Origin: Picocystis sp. L7
Lineage: Eukaryota; Chlorophyta; Picocystophyceae; Picocystales; Picocystaceae
Length of the DNA stretch: 64,000 bases
Direction: 5' to 3'
Assembly: GCA_020975725.1 (NCBI GenBank)
Contig: QXJR01000020.1
Coordinates: 248,001 to 312,000, forward strand
Within the stretch, counting starts at the first letter, position 1, and every line of letters starts with the position of its first letter. Shown here one piece after another: positions 1 through 11,220 of this stretch. Both the position numbers and the translations under genes were made by a program. Below the pieces are notes generated by a model. The model was not told the origin of the DNA and made no database searches. It was given only the letters and a program-made list of their open reading frames with translations.

Positions 1-645
1 TACGTAGACACCATGGTAGGGGGGTGCAACCTACCTTGGCTCACGTGCTTCCCACGTGGGGGTCCCATAGGCTTAACTCTTGCCTTAACCGAGGCGATCG
101 CGACCCACCCCCTTCCTTGATGAGGGACACCGAGAGGGTGAGTCCCAGGTCCACCCTTCGAATTAACTTTGGCTTAACTCTTGGACCTGGGGCGTCTCTC
201 CGCTCCTCTTATCCAAACGAGAATTTCCTCTGCGTCCCATCTCGATGTTGCCCGAGAGGCCCATACTCGCATTGGACACTACCACCGATTGATGTCGGTC
301 CCCGACGAGGAGAAGAGAGGCATTTCGACCCCCGTTTCGTCTACCCCCCTTTGGTCCACGTTCCCGTCAGGGATCCTCGGTTCGCTCGTCCTCGAGGGGG
401 GTCTCGATCCCGTCGGATCGGGAAGGTGTGGCGAAACCTCCACCACACGTGTCCATCACAACGCATGGATATGCGACATCGACATGTGCGCGGCCTTCCG
501 CTCGTTCCACTCCCGCATCAAGCGGGACGAAGGTCTCTCCACCGGAAGGTGGGTCTAAAGAAGTTGGTTGAGGCGCACGGGAACGAATGGACGAGCGGAA
601 GCTCACGGAACCAATTCGTCGTGGCAAACCAGGTGAAGCTTCAAC

Positions 646-1289
646 ATGGAATTCACCGGATTGAAGCGCACGAACACCTTTGCAATGCGTGCGAAGCCAT
701 CCGAGAGACTCTCCCTTCGAACGAGTGCACAAGCGACATTGGCCACCCGCGAGGTGACCAGGGCCAAAGTGAAAGTGGCCATCAACGGATCCTAGATGCA
801 TCCCACATGGATCTTTGCAAAGCCAAAAAAACGGCCTCGGACAGTGTGCCGACCTCCATGGGTGCTGCCAAGGCAGTTGCTCTTCGTCTCCCTATCATGA
901 AAGGAAAACTGAACGGGATCGCATTGCGTGTCAACACTCCCAATGTGTCCGTGGTGGACTTGGTGGTGAACGTGGAGAAGAAAGGTCTCACCGCGGAGGA
1001 AGTGAACAACGCTTTCCACGAGGCCTTGGATAGTCCCATGAAGGGAATCTTGGTCCCTTGTGAGGAACTGCTGGTGGTTGTTGACTTTCACATGAGTGAC
1101 GGGTCCTCTTCGGTGAATGCTTCGCTCGCCATGGTCATGGGGGATGACATGGTCAAGGTTGTGGCGTGGTATGACAATGAGCGTTTCCTTATTGGGGATG
1201 GATCCCACCTATCCCTCCTATCGAACAACGCTCAACGGTTGCAAGATGAGGGCTTCATGCACAGAGGTTGTGTGGAGGATGCAAAGTGA
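646..1289 (+). pseudogene. Plastid GAPDH (GapA-type) pseudogene with large internal deletion
   Basis: The first part (from ATG 646) reads as a transit-peptide-like segment followed by AKVKVAING, the start of the GapA NAD-binding domain. At about 775 it runs straight into QRILDASH, which lies roughly 175 residues further on in intact GAPDH, and the frame changes there. The second part then follows the family closely ([44 protein letters not shown]) until about 1178, after which similarity is lost and the frame ends at 1289. Most of the NAD domain and the catalytic Cys segment (SCTTN) are gone, so no active enzyme is possible. Several invariant residues have changed (for example CDEPLVSVDF became [10 protein letters not shown]), so it has drifted. 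The functional Calvin-cycle gene must be elsewhere. Confidence 0.88.
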
Positions 1290-3538
1290 TTCTTGAAATT
1301 ACAACGATATCCAAACATGGTTTATTACATCTGTGCTTGCCTTTTAAATAAAGGGCTTCCTTTTCTAGCGAATTGGTGCTTGTACTTGACCTTGGTTTTG
1401 AGTACACAAAGATTTTATGTGACGCGTAGCTTACTTTTTCGATTGCTTTCCCTAGTAACTGTGAGTTGTGTTTACATCGCCCAGCACCGGCTGTAGCACA
1501 ACTTTTCCCCCCATTCTACAATCCCACACTCAAAGCGTCCATGCATGAAGTTTTCTACATTCACAGTTGCTTACTTGATCATATTTCGATCCTCTGCGAG
1601 ACTCGTGGCATATTAGTCAAGTCTCTCTTTGATCATCTTCGATTAATCCAAAGCAGAGGATGCTTCGTTTCTACAGCTTGCGGGTCTGAAAAAATTCCTG
1701 ATCTTTGGGAGACGGAGACATTCCCTGAAGGCAACGCCATGGCTCCAAGTCCTCGGGCTTGAGTTGGAGCACTTTGATGCGCCACATCATGTGTGCAAGT
1801 TTTTGCCTCTTCTTAGCCAGGCTGATTGATATTGGACCATCGTTCCCAAAGTCGCACTCACGAAGGAATATCAGCTTGGTAAAGTGCATTGGGTCTTCCT
1901 CATCCGCTTCCGGCCATTTGGGCGATAGCTCACAAACCTCGTGTAGTATATCTGGGGAGGTGAAGTCTTATAGACGCAGTAGCTTCTCGTTCGGGACATC
2001 TCCATAGGAAATAAAATGTTGTTCTCCTAGACCGTGATTCTACAAAGTTTTGATATCAAAGCCCTCCCGGTGTATGCCAAAAATGGGGAAGTAGGTAGGT
2101 TGAGAGCAGTGATGGAGCAAGTCAAACAAGGGCACAAGCGTGTGTGGATACAGCAATCCTCGCCCTTCCAACACTACTCTCGACAATATGACACTCAAGT
2201 ACCAAATGGACAAAGAATAGGTTATACCCCCTCCACGGAAAATAAATTGATGCACCGCCCTTGTAAATGACTCAAAGTCCGATGTGGCCTTCGCTGCCTT
2301 CGTCCCCTGTAGTTCATGCCATCGCCGCGCGTCCCAAAACATGGGCGTGTCGCACGTCAAAGGAAGCACTTGTTAGTAGGGGTGTAGGCAGGAGTTGTTG
2401 TCGGTATATTCAAAGAGTACGTATAGCCCCAACAACACGTGTTGATCCAAGTTCGGCCCAATGTCCACACCCCAAGACGTCAAATGCTCTTGCCCTCGCT
2501 TCAGTGGGACACGTATCGTGGCACTCTGGCTTCTACCAATTGGCAAGCATACGTTACCGACAATGGAAACCACAAGGCGTGTGACATTTTTAACACCACT
2601 TCTCCGGCTTGGATTGGACACCCCGCAACCAATTTGTGTCCCATGGAAGGAAATTTTGCCAGCCTCACCTTGCTCGGATCGATTAATTCGTCTTTTTTGC
2701 CTTGTATTCGACCAACCAACGTGCGAATTAAACTTGCAGTGCTCCGATGCTATCGGTTGCGTCTACAAGCGCGAGTTGCGTGCTGGATTCCCAACCGACG
2801 GAGAACCACGCCCTTTGAGCGGTGTTGGCAAGGTTCCTCGTGGCCCTCCACAATGTGCTCTCAAGAGGTTTGCGTGTAGCCTCTGTTTTTGTCTCTTTTC
2901 TTTGCGGATTCGGTTTCACTTTGCAATCGGCATTTTCCCTTTCACTTGGTTTAGGCTTCTTCTTCTTCTTAAGGACGGCACGTTTCCACCGTGAGATGTT
3001 TTCTTGACCTTCGAACTCTCTTTCAATGACGACGTCCTTTCCACGATCTGTTGGAGCAGTTTCACTTTCTTCTTCCCTTGTGCAGGCAAGTGTTTCTCAT
3101 GTTGATCGATGTCGGATTCGGATTACGTAGAACGGAAGCGTTGGGTGCCTTCCGTCTATTGGCGTGCTGCGGTCCGCAATTCCTCATGGAGATGTTGCAG
3201 AGCACGAACCACGGTTTGGTGGGCCTTTCGGCACAACCAATGTGCGGGTGACGCGCGCAAGAAGCGTTGCTGCTCGTACATGCGTCCACCACGTGTGGTT
3301 TCTCACTTGTTTTTTCTTGGACGGACCAAAGCACGAACCAAAGCACGGAGTTTCCTTCCTTTTTCACACCCACATCCACACCCCTTGGATTCATGCACGA
3401 GTCAAGTCCGGGGTGGATCCCACCACCCGTCCAGGTGGGGAGGACCCAACAGCACCACCCGGGGAAGGGGAAGTTAGCCCATCCACGACCAGGGAGTTTC
3501 TTCTCCAGAGAGGGGCGGGGAGGGCGTCCGGACCCGGG
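1290..3538. other. Gene-free stretch, AT-richer than its flanks
   Basis: No gene is recognised in these 2.25 kb. Base composition is more AT-rich than around the neighbouring genes from about 1.3 to 3.0 kb. Several minus-strand open frames of 60 to 110 codons (about 1671-2919) look vaguely protein-like, but none matches a family I know. They could be remains of an old coding sequence or chance. The last 300 bases probably hold the fibrillin promoter and 5' UTR. Confidence 0.4.
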
Positions 3539-4198
3539 ATGTTTACGAAGAAAGTTAACTTCTTGGGAGTGGATCCGACAGGTCTCTGGCGACGGATGGC
3601 GAAGATGGCGCACGCCGCTTCGGGCCGAGAGGCGCACCTCCTGCGCGGCGTGACACGTCGTTCGGACCGTGGATACGTGGAAGAAGTCGTACGGAACCTC
3701 GAAAGGAGGTCCAGGGCCGTGGATCTGCGCGAAACGGGGAAGAAATCGGCCCTCTTGGGACGTTGGAAGCTGCTCTATTCCAACGCACTGCCTCGTGGAC
3801 CCATGGGAAGGTCGTACGACGCGGTTGGAGAGGCCTACCAAGTCCTCTACGAAGGAGGAAAAAAGGTGGATCACGAGGTGGAATTCAACGTCGGAGACCA
3901 AGGCCGGAGGAAGGGACTGACGAGCGGTTGGCTGGACAACGCACTCCCGAACGACACCGTCGGCGCAGTGCTGAAGCACAAGTGCCGGATCGACATGCCA
4001 CGAACCGTCACCATCACGTTGGAAACGGTGCGCGTTGGACTGGGCGAGACGCAGTTGGAGCTGCCTACCCTTCCGGAATTCCTACAACCTCCCGACTGGA
4101 CACGCAGCTCGTCTTTCGACGTCACCTACTTGGACGAAGGACTGCGCGTCACCAGAGGGGATCGTGGAGAACTCCGAGTGTTCTTGCGAGAAGGGTAG
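3539..4198 (+). CDS. Plastid lipid-associated protein (PAP/fibrillin family)
   Basis: The protein is 219 residues from ATG 3539, or 200 from ATG 3596. It shows the two hallmark blocks of PAP/fibrillin proteins: L-G-R-W-K-L-L-Y-S in the middle and the C-terminal FDVTYLDEGLRVTRGDRGE. Family members are plastid lipocalin-like proteins of plastoglobules, thylakoids or stroma that bind lipophilic molecules. The basic N-terminus (MAKMAHAASGREAHLLRG) could act as a transit peptide, which is inference. The frame stays open upstream to about 3164, but that part has no family similarity, so I start at the first plausible ATG. The stop lies about 1 kb upstream of the condensin start, with a tandem array in between. 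Confidence 0.8.
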   Translation: MFTKKVNFLGVDPTGLWRRMAKMAHAASGREAHLLRGVTRRSDRGYVEEVVRNLERRSRAVDLRETGKKSALLGRWKLLYSNALPRGPMGRSYDAVGEAYQVLYEGGKKVDHEVEFNVGDQGRRKGLTSGWLDNALPNDTVGAVLKHKCRIDMPRTVTITLETVRVGLGETQLELPTLPEFLQPPDWTRSSSFDVTYLDEGLRVTRGDRGELRVFLREG

Positions 4199-4604
4199 GG
4201 TTCGAAGCCATCTTGAAGAGGTCGTTCACCAGGACGATCGACGCAGGCATCGAGGCACGGTGGATCGCACCGATAGCAAAGCTGGCCTTTCCACCGATCG
4301 AGACCCGTCACACCACGCTTACGTTTCGTACTGAGGATCAGGGTACGAAAGGTCGCACAGTCACCGGACGGGTAGACGTACGTTCAGAAGGAGGTTTCCA
4401 CTTGCACAAGGTGGACGGGAGACGTGCCAGACCATGTATCCCTTCCCCCTCCATGGCCGTGTTTGCAGCGGACGGTTGTGGTTGCGTGCATGGACAAACA
4501 CGTCGCCCTCCCATCCTACCACCTTTCCTCTTCCATCACGGACGGTGTCAAGCTTGGATTTCTTTCGGCATGTACCGCTCGATCTCGCACCCATCGTTCC
4601 ACCA

Positions 4605-5088
4605 ACCTTCCCTTCTCTCCTCCCCTTTCGATTCGGTCACTCCCCTTTCGATTCGGTCACACCTTCCCTTCTATCCTCCCCTTTCGATTCGGTCACTCCC
4701 CTTTCGATTCGGTCACTCCCCTTTCGATTCGGTCACACCTTCCCTTCTCTCCTCCCCTTTCGATTCGGTCACACCTTCCCTTCTCTCCTCCCCTTTCGAT
4801 TCGGTCACTCCCCTTTCGATTCGGTCACACCTTCCCTTCTCTCCTCCCCTTTCGATTCGGTCACTCCCCTTTCGATTCGGTCACACCTTCCCTTCTCTCC
4901 TCCCCTTTCGATTCGGTCACTCCCCTTTCGATTCGGTCACACCTTCCCTTCTCTCCTCCCCTTTCGATTCGGTCACTCCCCTTTCGATTCGGTCACACCT
5001 TCCCTTCTCTCCTCCCCTTTCGATTCGGTCACTCCCCTTTCGATTCGGTCACACCTTCCCTTCTATCCTCCCCTTTCGATTCGGTCAC
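4605..5088. repeat. Tandem array of a CCCTTTCGATTCGG-bearing 20-mer (56-bp higher-order unit)
   Basis: The 20-mer tcccctttcgattcggtcac occurs 17 times: at 4621, 4641, 4677, 4697, 4717, 4753, 4789, 4809, 4845, 4865, 4901, 4921, 4957, 4977, 5013, 5033 and 5069. Pairs of 20-mers are mostly separated by a 16-base spacer (accttcccttctctcc or ...ctatcc), giving a 56-base higher-order period. Copies are almost identical, so expansion is recent. The array ends 155 bases before the ATG of the condensin gene and so lies in its promoter or 5' UTR. It is free of stops in all three forward frames, which creates long spurious open frames. Confidence 0.97.
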
Positions 5089-5243
5089 GCCACTCGACCG
5101 TTCCTTCTGTCCCCCTCCGGTTCGAATATCCTCCTTCGACCGCAGAGGATTTCCAAGTCGGATTCCCTCCTTCCTCCGCGTCGCACGCACTTCCAGGGTC
5201 CCCAAGACGAGGGCAAGGGAGACCGAAGGGCGTCATTTGCACG

Positions 5244-8200
5244 ATGGCGCCAACGGCGATGGCCACGCACGACGCGCCACTCACCTTTCAAGGACTGCTT
5301 TCCGCGTGGGAAGAGGGAGAGGACGTGGACATGGGAGATTTGCAAGGACTCAAAGAAGTGCTGCAAGCCATGCCCAAGGGCGCCAAGCCTAGGCTTTACT
5401 CCGCCATGGACACGCGTGTGACGCTGGCCTTCGCAAACGGGATGGAAAGCGGCGAACAAGGGACGAACGAAGACGTGGAAATGCCGCTGACGCCCGCGAA
5501 GAAGGAAGAGGAGAAAGGACCGGACTGGACTGCGCTGCAACAAGTGGCCGTCGTGGCCAGGATACTCGTAGAACAAGGGATACACCATGCACCGCCCATC
5601 CTCGTCGCAGCCGTCGTCAAACTGCACGACGGTGCGCTGCTCGCCGCTGCCGAACAACCCAACGTGCAAGAGTCCGTGTCCAGGCTCTGCGAAGCGTGGT
5701 GGACGGCGGGACTCAACGAGAAAGAAGCACTCGTACCACAAACCATCCCGTACCTGCTGGTGAAAGCCCTGACCTCAGGAAGGGCAGCGGACGTCAAACG
5801 ATGCTATGCCATGAGGGAGGCGCTGCAGCTTTTCGATTACGAAGATGCGACGTCCATCGCAAGCCTGAAAAGGCTGCTGCTCAGGGCGTCCTTTGCACCC
5901 GTCTTCCTCAGGGTGCAGGAAGGGAAACGGTTCATCTCGAGCACCTTCCACCTACAACCACAAATGGTGCGGGAGCTTGTGGCCATCATCAAGAATCAAA
6001 TCCCGTGTGGAAGGAAATCCATCTGCGAAGCCTACGGGGAAATCATCTACAGGGCATGGAGAGAAGCTGCTGGACCCTGCCTGGTTGAAATTGAGCATTC
6101 AGTTGTCCAGGAGCTCATGAGAGCAGCCGTATACGCGGGCACTCCTACCCTGGCTGCATCTCTGCGAAGGGTCCTTGATGGGGTACACACCCAGAAAAAG
6201 CAGAGAGGGGTGGATGCAATGTTGACAAGATTGTACGAGCCTCTTTTGTTCCGTGCTTTTGCCGTCACCAACCCTGCTGTTCGCCGTAATGCTGTGGACT
6301 TACTGGCAGCAGCTTTCCCATTACAAGAACCCGATTCGGACAACGAAACCAACGAGAGGTTGCTTCAAAAGCAGTTTAAGCTTCTCAGTGATGCCATGCG
6401 TGATGACGCACCTGCTGTTCGTGCATCTGCATCTTTTGCAGTTGCTAATGTGCTGGACATCTTCTGGGAGCTGATACCTGCAGGCACAACAAGCAAACTA
6501 TTGGCCTGGATGGTAGACGATCTTGCGCGCGATGCCTCTTCTCCTGCTGTCCGTGCTGCGGCCTTGCAGAGCATTGCACTCCTGATACAAAATCCATTGG
6601 CGCAGCCACTTCTCAAGGCTGTTTTGCCAAGACTCAAGCCTGCATTGTTTGATGGATCGGCAAAAGTGAGGTCAGCTATGGCAGACGTTCTGCTCGCTGT
6701 CCGAGGAATTAGAGCTATCCACTTTTATGACATTGTTCCCATCGAAGAGATATTGCAGGCACTGGGAACAGATGGCACGGAAGTAGCTGTGAAGTTGACA
6801 AAGCTCTTGTCGCCCTCTTATCTTCCCGCTTCGGCAAGCCAAGAAGAGGCTGCGTCACGTGTGGCAGCGCTCCTCCTTCGGTCGCCTTCTGCAGGCATTG
6901 CATTCTGCAAGTATGTGTTGGGAGAGGTAGTGGATGACTCCAGGTTGTGGGATTTGGTGGAACATCTAACGGCCAAGTTGCTTCTCGACGCTTCGGCAAG
7001 AAGATCGGATAAGATAGACACCAATGGTTGGGAGGGCATTGCAGCGGGCATAGCCACGCTCTGTGAAACTTTGTATGAGAGTTACTATGATGAGCGTAAG
7101 ATGAAAATGATTTTTGGGAAGGGGTGTTTGAAGCTTCTTCTATCATCTGCACCAAGTAGTCTTGGACGTGTTTCTATCCTCAGAATAGCAAGACATATGC
7201 CAGCAACAGCAGTCAGAGATCTGATTAAAGAGCTAGACCACACGCTCGTCAGTATGGAAAGTACCGGCACAACGGAGCTGTATCGTACTTCAGACTACGC
7301 TAAGGAAGTGGCCGAAACATTGTCCTGCATTTGTGGTTCTGACAAAGCTGAAGAGTTTTTGGACGGCCTGCTCGCAGCACTAGGCACAACCAAGAAGTGG
7401 GCGGGAAGTGATGTCAGTGGCAGTAAAAGAGCCACTTCTGCCGGAAATGTGACACCAGAAGTAGCCGCAGGTTACTTGCAACTTCTATTACAGAATGAAG
7501 GGCCGCGCGCATTTGTCATGAAGATGGAAGCCCTACCTAAAGCACTTGAAGCACTTCGTCATGTCATTGTTGCAGCTTTAGAAAATCCTGACATGCGACA
7601 GTCTAAAGGCCTTGCACAGCTTTTCTTGACCTATGGCAAGGCAGCCATGCACCTTTATCTCTATAAACAAAACTCTCTGGGAATACAAGACACTTCTGCC
7701 TCAGCTGCTTTGGTGGACGTTGCATCTTGGGCATCAAAGCTGCTTGAAAGCGGCACTCCAAAGAAGCGAGCTAAGGCTCTACAGGAAGCTCCGGAACAAA
7801 GAAGAAGCAAGCGAATCAAACGCACCAATTTTTCGGTTGCAAGCAACCAAGACGAAGAAGTTGGTGAGGATGGGGAGGATGACAGTAGTGGACTTACTCC
7901 TGCCATAGATGCAGCCTTGGCATTGCTAAGTGAAGCAGCAACACTGAACATCCTACAGGGCGATAATCTTCTCCTGCCTTCCAAGTTTTGTGCATCAGTT
8001 CTTTCTCACATTGCAGAGCAGAAGCGCTTCTGTGGCCAGAAATCCTTGGGGCACTCTGCAAGGTTCGTAGCGGTGTCTGGTACAAGGCTTCAGAAAACAG
8101 ACGAGAACCCAAGCAGCACGGAGTTCAAGGTAAGATTAAGTGGCATCGTAGAAGAAGTGATGAAAATGGCCACCCTGGACACAAAATATATTGCCACAAT

Positions 8201-8687
8201 CAGGCCTTGGCTGTCTTCCATTCTTGGAACCATTCTCCAGATCAGCACAACCTCGTGGATTGAGCCAGTCCTTTCCGACTTGGGGACTAAGTGGGAGACA
8301 GCCGAGGCATTGGAAGATCTTGGCAAAGCCCTTCCACACGCCATCCTGACTGCAGTTGGTTGGCCACCGGCGAAGGCCAGCGAGAGGTCCTCCAAACTTA
8401 TGAGAACCGTTGCGTCATGCGCTGCAGAATCATGGGACAACAAGGAAGAAACAATGATTGCTGGCAGCATCGCACTACTAGACATGCTGCAGAAGAGGTT
8501 TCTATCCATGCCTGCTGTTGTGAAAGAAGACCTTCAAGCATTGCTGAACAACATGACAGCCCGTGAAGGGCTTGAAAGCAGTGATAGAGAGGAGAACAAG
8601 GAACTCCACATGAAGGTTGTGACTGGCATTCAGTCGATTGTTCAAGGTCATGATGAAGCACCAGGCAGGACCATTTCAGCTGCATGA
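5244..8687 (+). CDS. NCAPG2: Condensin II complex non-SMC subunit G2
   Basis: The 1147-residue, intron-free protein is built of HEAT-like helical repeats. It carries the segment typical of condensin-2 subunit G2: KQRGVDAMLTRLYEPLLFRA, VRRNAVDLLAAAFPLQEPDSD, then LSDAMRDDAPAVRASASFAVANVL with WELIPAG. In other eukaryotes this kleisin-associated HEAT subunit belongs to condensin II, which acts on chromatin in the nucleus before and during mitosis. A basic and acidic stretch near residue 850 (RRSKRIKRTN, then EEVGEDGEDD) may be a nuclear localisation or linker region. The start is the first ATG after the tandem array. The open frame reaches further upstream only because the array contains no stops. 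The length fits the family. Confidence 0.85.
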   Translation: MAPTAMATHDAPLTFQGLLSAWEEGEDVDMGDLQGLKEVLQAMPKGAKPRLYSAMDTRVTLAFANGMESGEQGTNEDVEMPLTPAKKEEEKGPDWTALQQVAVVARILVEQGIHHAPPILVAAVVKLHDGALLAAAEQPNVQESVSRLCEAWWTAGLNEKEALVPQTIPYLLVKALTSGRAADVKRCYAMREALQLFDYEDATSIASLKRLLLRASFAPVFLRVQEGKRFISSTFHLQPQMVRELVAIIKNQIPCGRKSICEAYGEIIYRAWREAAGPCLVEIEHSVVQELMRAAVYAGTPTLAASLRRVLDGVHTQKKQRGVDAMLTRLYEPLLFRAFAVTNPAVRRNAVDLLAAAFPLQEPDSDNETNERLLQKQFKLLSDAMRDDAPAVRASASFAVANVLDIFWELIPAGTTSKLLAWMVDDLARDASSPAVRAAALQSIALLIQNPLAQPLLKAVLPRLKPALFDGSAKVRSAMADVLLAVRGIRAIHFYDIVPIEEILQALGTDGTEVAVKLTKLLSPSYLPASASQEEAASRVAALLLRSPSAGIAFCKYVLGEVVDDSRLWDLVEHLTAKLLLDASARRSDKIDTNGWEGIAAGIATLCETLYESYYDERKMKMIFGKGCLKLLLSSAPSSLGRVSILRIARHMPATAVRDLIKELDHTLVSMESTGTTELYRTSDYAKEVAETLSCICGSDKAEEFLDGLLAALGTTKKWAGSDVSGSKRATSAGNVTPEVAAGYLQLLLQNEGPRAFVMKMEALPKALEALRHVIVAALENPDMRQSKGLAQLFLTYGKAAMHLYLYKQNSLGIQDTSASAALVDVASWASKLLESGTPKKRAKALQEAPEQRRSKRIKRTNFSVASNQDEEVGEDGEDDSSGLTPAIDAALALLSEAATLNILQGDNLLLPSKFCASVLSHIAEQKRFCGQKSLGHSARFVAVSGTRLQKTDENPSSTEFKVRLSGIVEEVMKMATLDTKYIATIRPWLSSILGTILQISTTSWIEPVLSDLGTKWETAEALEDLGKALPHAILTAVGWPPAKASERSSKLMRTVASCAAESWDNKEETMIAGSIALLDMLQKRFLSMPAVVKEDLQALLNNMTAREGLESSDREENKELHMKVVTGIQSIVQGHDEAPGRTISAA

Positions 8688-11220
8688 TTCTGGTCACCAC
8701 CACTTGCTTCCCAAAAGTGCATTTTTCATTCAAATGAAGTTACACTTGGAACTTTCATGGCAATGGGTACTTTGGAAGCATTTGCACCTTCTGATGATGA
8801 ACACCTGTCATGGGTCTATTCCCATGGCTGGCAGATACAAATGCACGCTCCTATGTACACATTAATCAAATTACTCGTTTGGATGAAAGGCCGTAGGTCA
8901 AGTCGCTTCAAAAAGCGATGGGAAATATCAGAGAGGGCCTAGATGCCCACTCATCCATGGCTTGTGTACGGCAAAGAACTTCGAATTGCAATGGCGAATC
9001 ATACTGCGACATGTCAAGCACATGCAAGTTTCGACGTTCCACGCTTTGGAAACCGTGGGAAACACCTTGGAAGTTCAATCTTGGGTGTGCTGATTTGCAA
9101 GTGTGTAGCAATGCCCTTAGTTTGCGGTAGCACGATTGGTGTCTTAAAAGAAGTGCCTTCTCTACAAGCTGTATAGATTGCCCGCGTCTAACGCGGGGCA
9201 ATCACCGGAGTGTCCAACTTTTTCCTCTTTTACCCCTTGGTGTGTGATGGAACGGGTCCTTGACACCACAAACTCGTTTTCTTCAAGTGTGCAAACTTTT
9301 CAACATGTAGCTATTACTTGTGACCTTCCTACAATGGTGTTCGCGAGCCAACATGCTTGTATAGTTCACGTGGGCCCTTTCGGTTAACGGCATTCTCTGC
9401 CAATTCGTTGCCAAGAAACTCTACGTGTTTTCTTTTGCGAAAAAGACTTGCCTTCAACGCCACGAGACAACAAAGTTGTTTGCTTTCGATGCGTTGCCCC
9501 GATTCCATCATAGGTTGTGCCAACTGCGCGGAACATCTCTTCTTCGTTGCACAACTATTGTACATGAGAACAATCGAGTGTAGTCTAAAAATAGAATTGT
9601 CAAATGTTCTGCTGAATCATTTCAATAACTGCACTTGGTGAGAATATACTTGGGGTGATGGACACACCAACCCATCGCCTTTAGCGCTTCACCCTACGAT
9701 AATACCTTGGGTTTGGACGATGAAGATGCCGAGACGATGCAAGGTCTTTGCAAGGGAAAATAACACCTTCTAGAGGCTCTCGCAAGCGTCGGTATCCCGA
9801 TTCCAAGGGTTCGTCAGCGTGAAACGTTGTGCCTAGCCCTCCTTCAGCGCCCATCTCGCCACAATCCTCCTCTAGTGATAAAAAGCATGCATTCGATCGC
9901 GAGCCTTTCACAACTTGCTCGGTGATAGTCCGATCCTTCACTAGGGACCTGTTTGCTTGAGTGAACAAAACCCAATGTTCAACTTTATTCGTTCTAAAGA
10001 GCAACGCTCGCCCACAAGTGGGCTAGCCTAAGCAACGCGTGGTCTCTTCCCCCATGTTATTTGATTGACTCCATGATAGGCTAGCACGAGTTCGACCTTG
10101 AGCAACCTTGACCCTCATCACTTCGTTTCGGCCAAGAGCTCCATAGTTCCCGTGTTTGGAGCACTTCACCACCTATAAGGCGGTCACGGGAAGGCGGGAG
10201 GAAACATTTTCCGAAGTCTAGGGAGGCCTTTGTCCTCCCCAGAGTGCGATGTTCTACTCGCTTATTTCCTATATAGATGCAAGCCTGGGACCGAACCCAC
10301 ATAGGGACCCGTTTGTCCCTTTCCAAGAAGGACTCGATAAGAAGCAAACCGGACGATCACGTGGATTTAACGCAACTACATATCCCGCAAGAGTTAAGCT
10401 TCAAAACACGTGTGGCAGTTGGGGAGCAAAGAGGTATGAGCTATTCATCGTTTGCGCCCAACCATCTTAGGTATAGATGGCCTTGTGTTTGAGCAAACAT
10501 GCGGGCGGATGCCAATGCGTGCAACTGAGCGTCTCCGGTCACCTTACCACTACCTGCTATCATCGATTTCGCGGCCAACACTGCCGCCATAGCGCCGTCC
10601 CTGCTTTCACCACAAGCAATCGCAATTGTTCGGATATGCTGCTCCTCGCTTCTTGGTCGTCGCCACGGACGTTCATTTGGGCGCACGAACGTTGCACGAC
10701 GTACATTCACAAAGTGTCGGTTTCGATGGTCTTTGGATGTTCGTGAACGTTTGCGTCACTATTTTCGCAGAATTTTCTTGAGCGCTTCGAACGTCGCCCC
10801 AATCGAGGACGTTGAAAAAGGGTTTCATGTGGCTGTTCGATTCCCGACTCGAGGCCACGGTGGGGGATCCCTTCTCGTTGGGATCCTGCGCCATCCATCC
10901 TCGAACCCCCACACGTCTTCCCCATCGACCCTCTTCCTTTCCTTTTCAATGTTCGTTTTGAACCGGGGAAGGTACCGAAAGGCTTCCCAACGGTCTATGG
11001 ACGACGGTCGAAACCAGATTCGAACCCGTCGATTCGGACACGTGTCCGGGGCGTGTCCCGCACGTGTCGGCCACGCGTTCGGTCTCGCTCCTCCCCGACC
11101 CGGTCCTTCCCTGTGGCACGGACAGGGACACGATCCAGGGAGAGGTTAACTCTTTCGTAAATAGGGGGGGGTCGATTCGTGTGGGAGCAAAGCACGCGCA
11201 GCACGCACAGCACGCGCAGC
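8688..11220. other. Gene-free intergenic stretch, AT-richer in its first part
   Basis: These 2.5 kb hold no gene I can support. From about 8.7 to 10.4 kb the sequence is AT-richer than the genes and contains only short, mutually contradictory open frames. GC rises again towards 11.2 kb, where the promoter and 5' UTR of the next gene must lie. A T-loop-like string near 11030 lacks the rest of a tRNA. Confidence 0.5.

Noticed and set aside
1671-2919. Minus-strand frames as a recognisable mobile or viral element
   Set aside because: No transposase, integrase, polymerase or capsid motif and no terminal repeats could be recognised, so no element is claimed.
4621-5088. Regularly spaced repeats resembling a CRISPR array
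   Set aside because: The spacers are identical to each other, the units are only 20 and 16 bases and directly tandem, and the context is a eukaryotic promoter.
4424-5421. Long open frames encoding repeats such as SIRSLPFRFGH in all three forward frames
   Set aside because: They are produced by the stop-free tandem array. Three frames cannot all be coding, and the condensin start lies after the array.
11020-11050. T-loop-like gattcgaaccc suggesting a tRNA
   Set aside because: No flanking stem, anticodon arm or acceptor pairing could be found on either strand.
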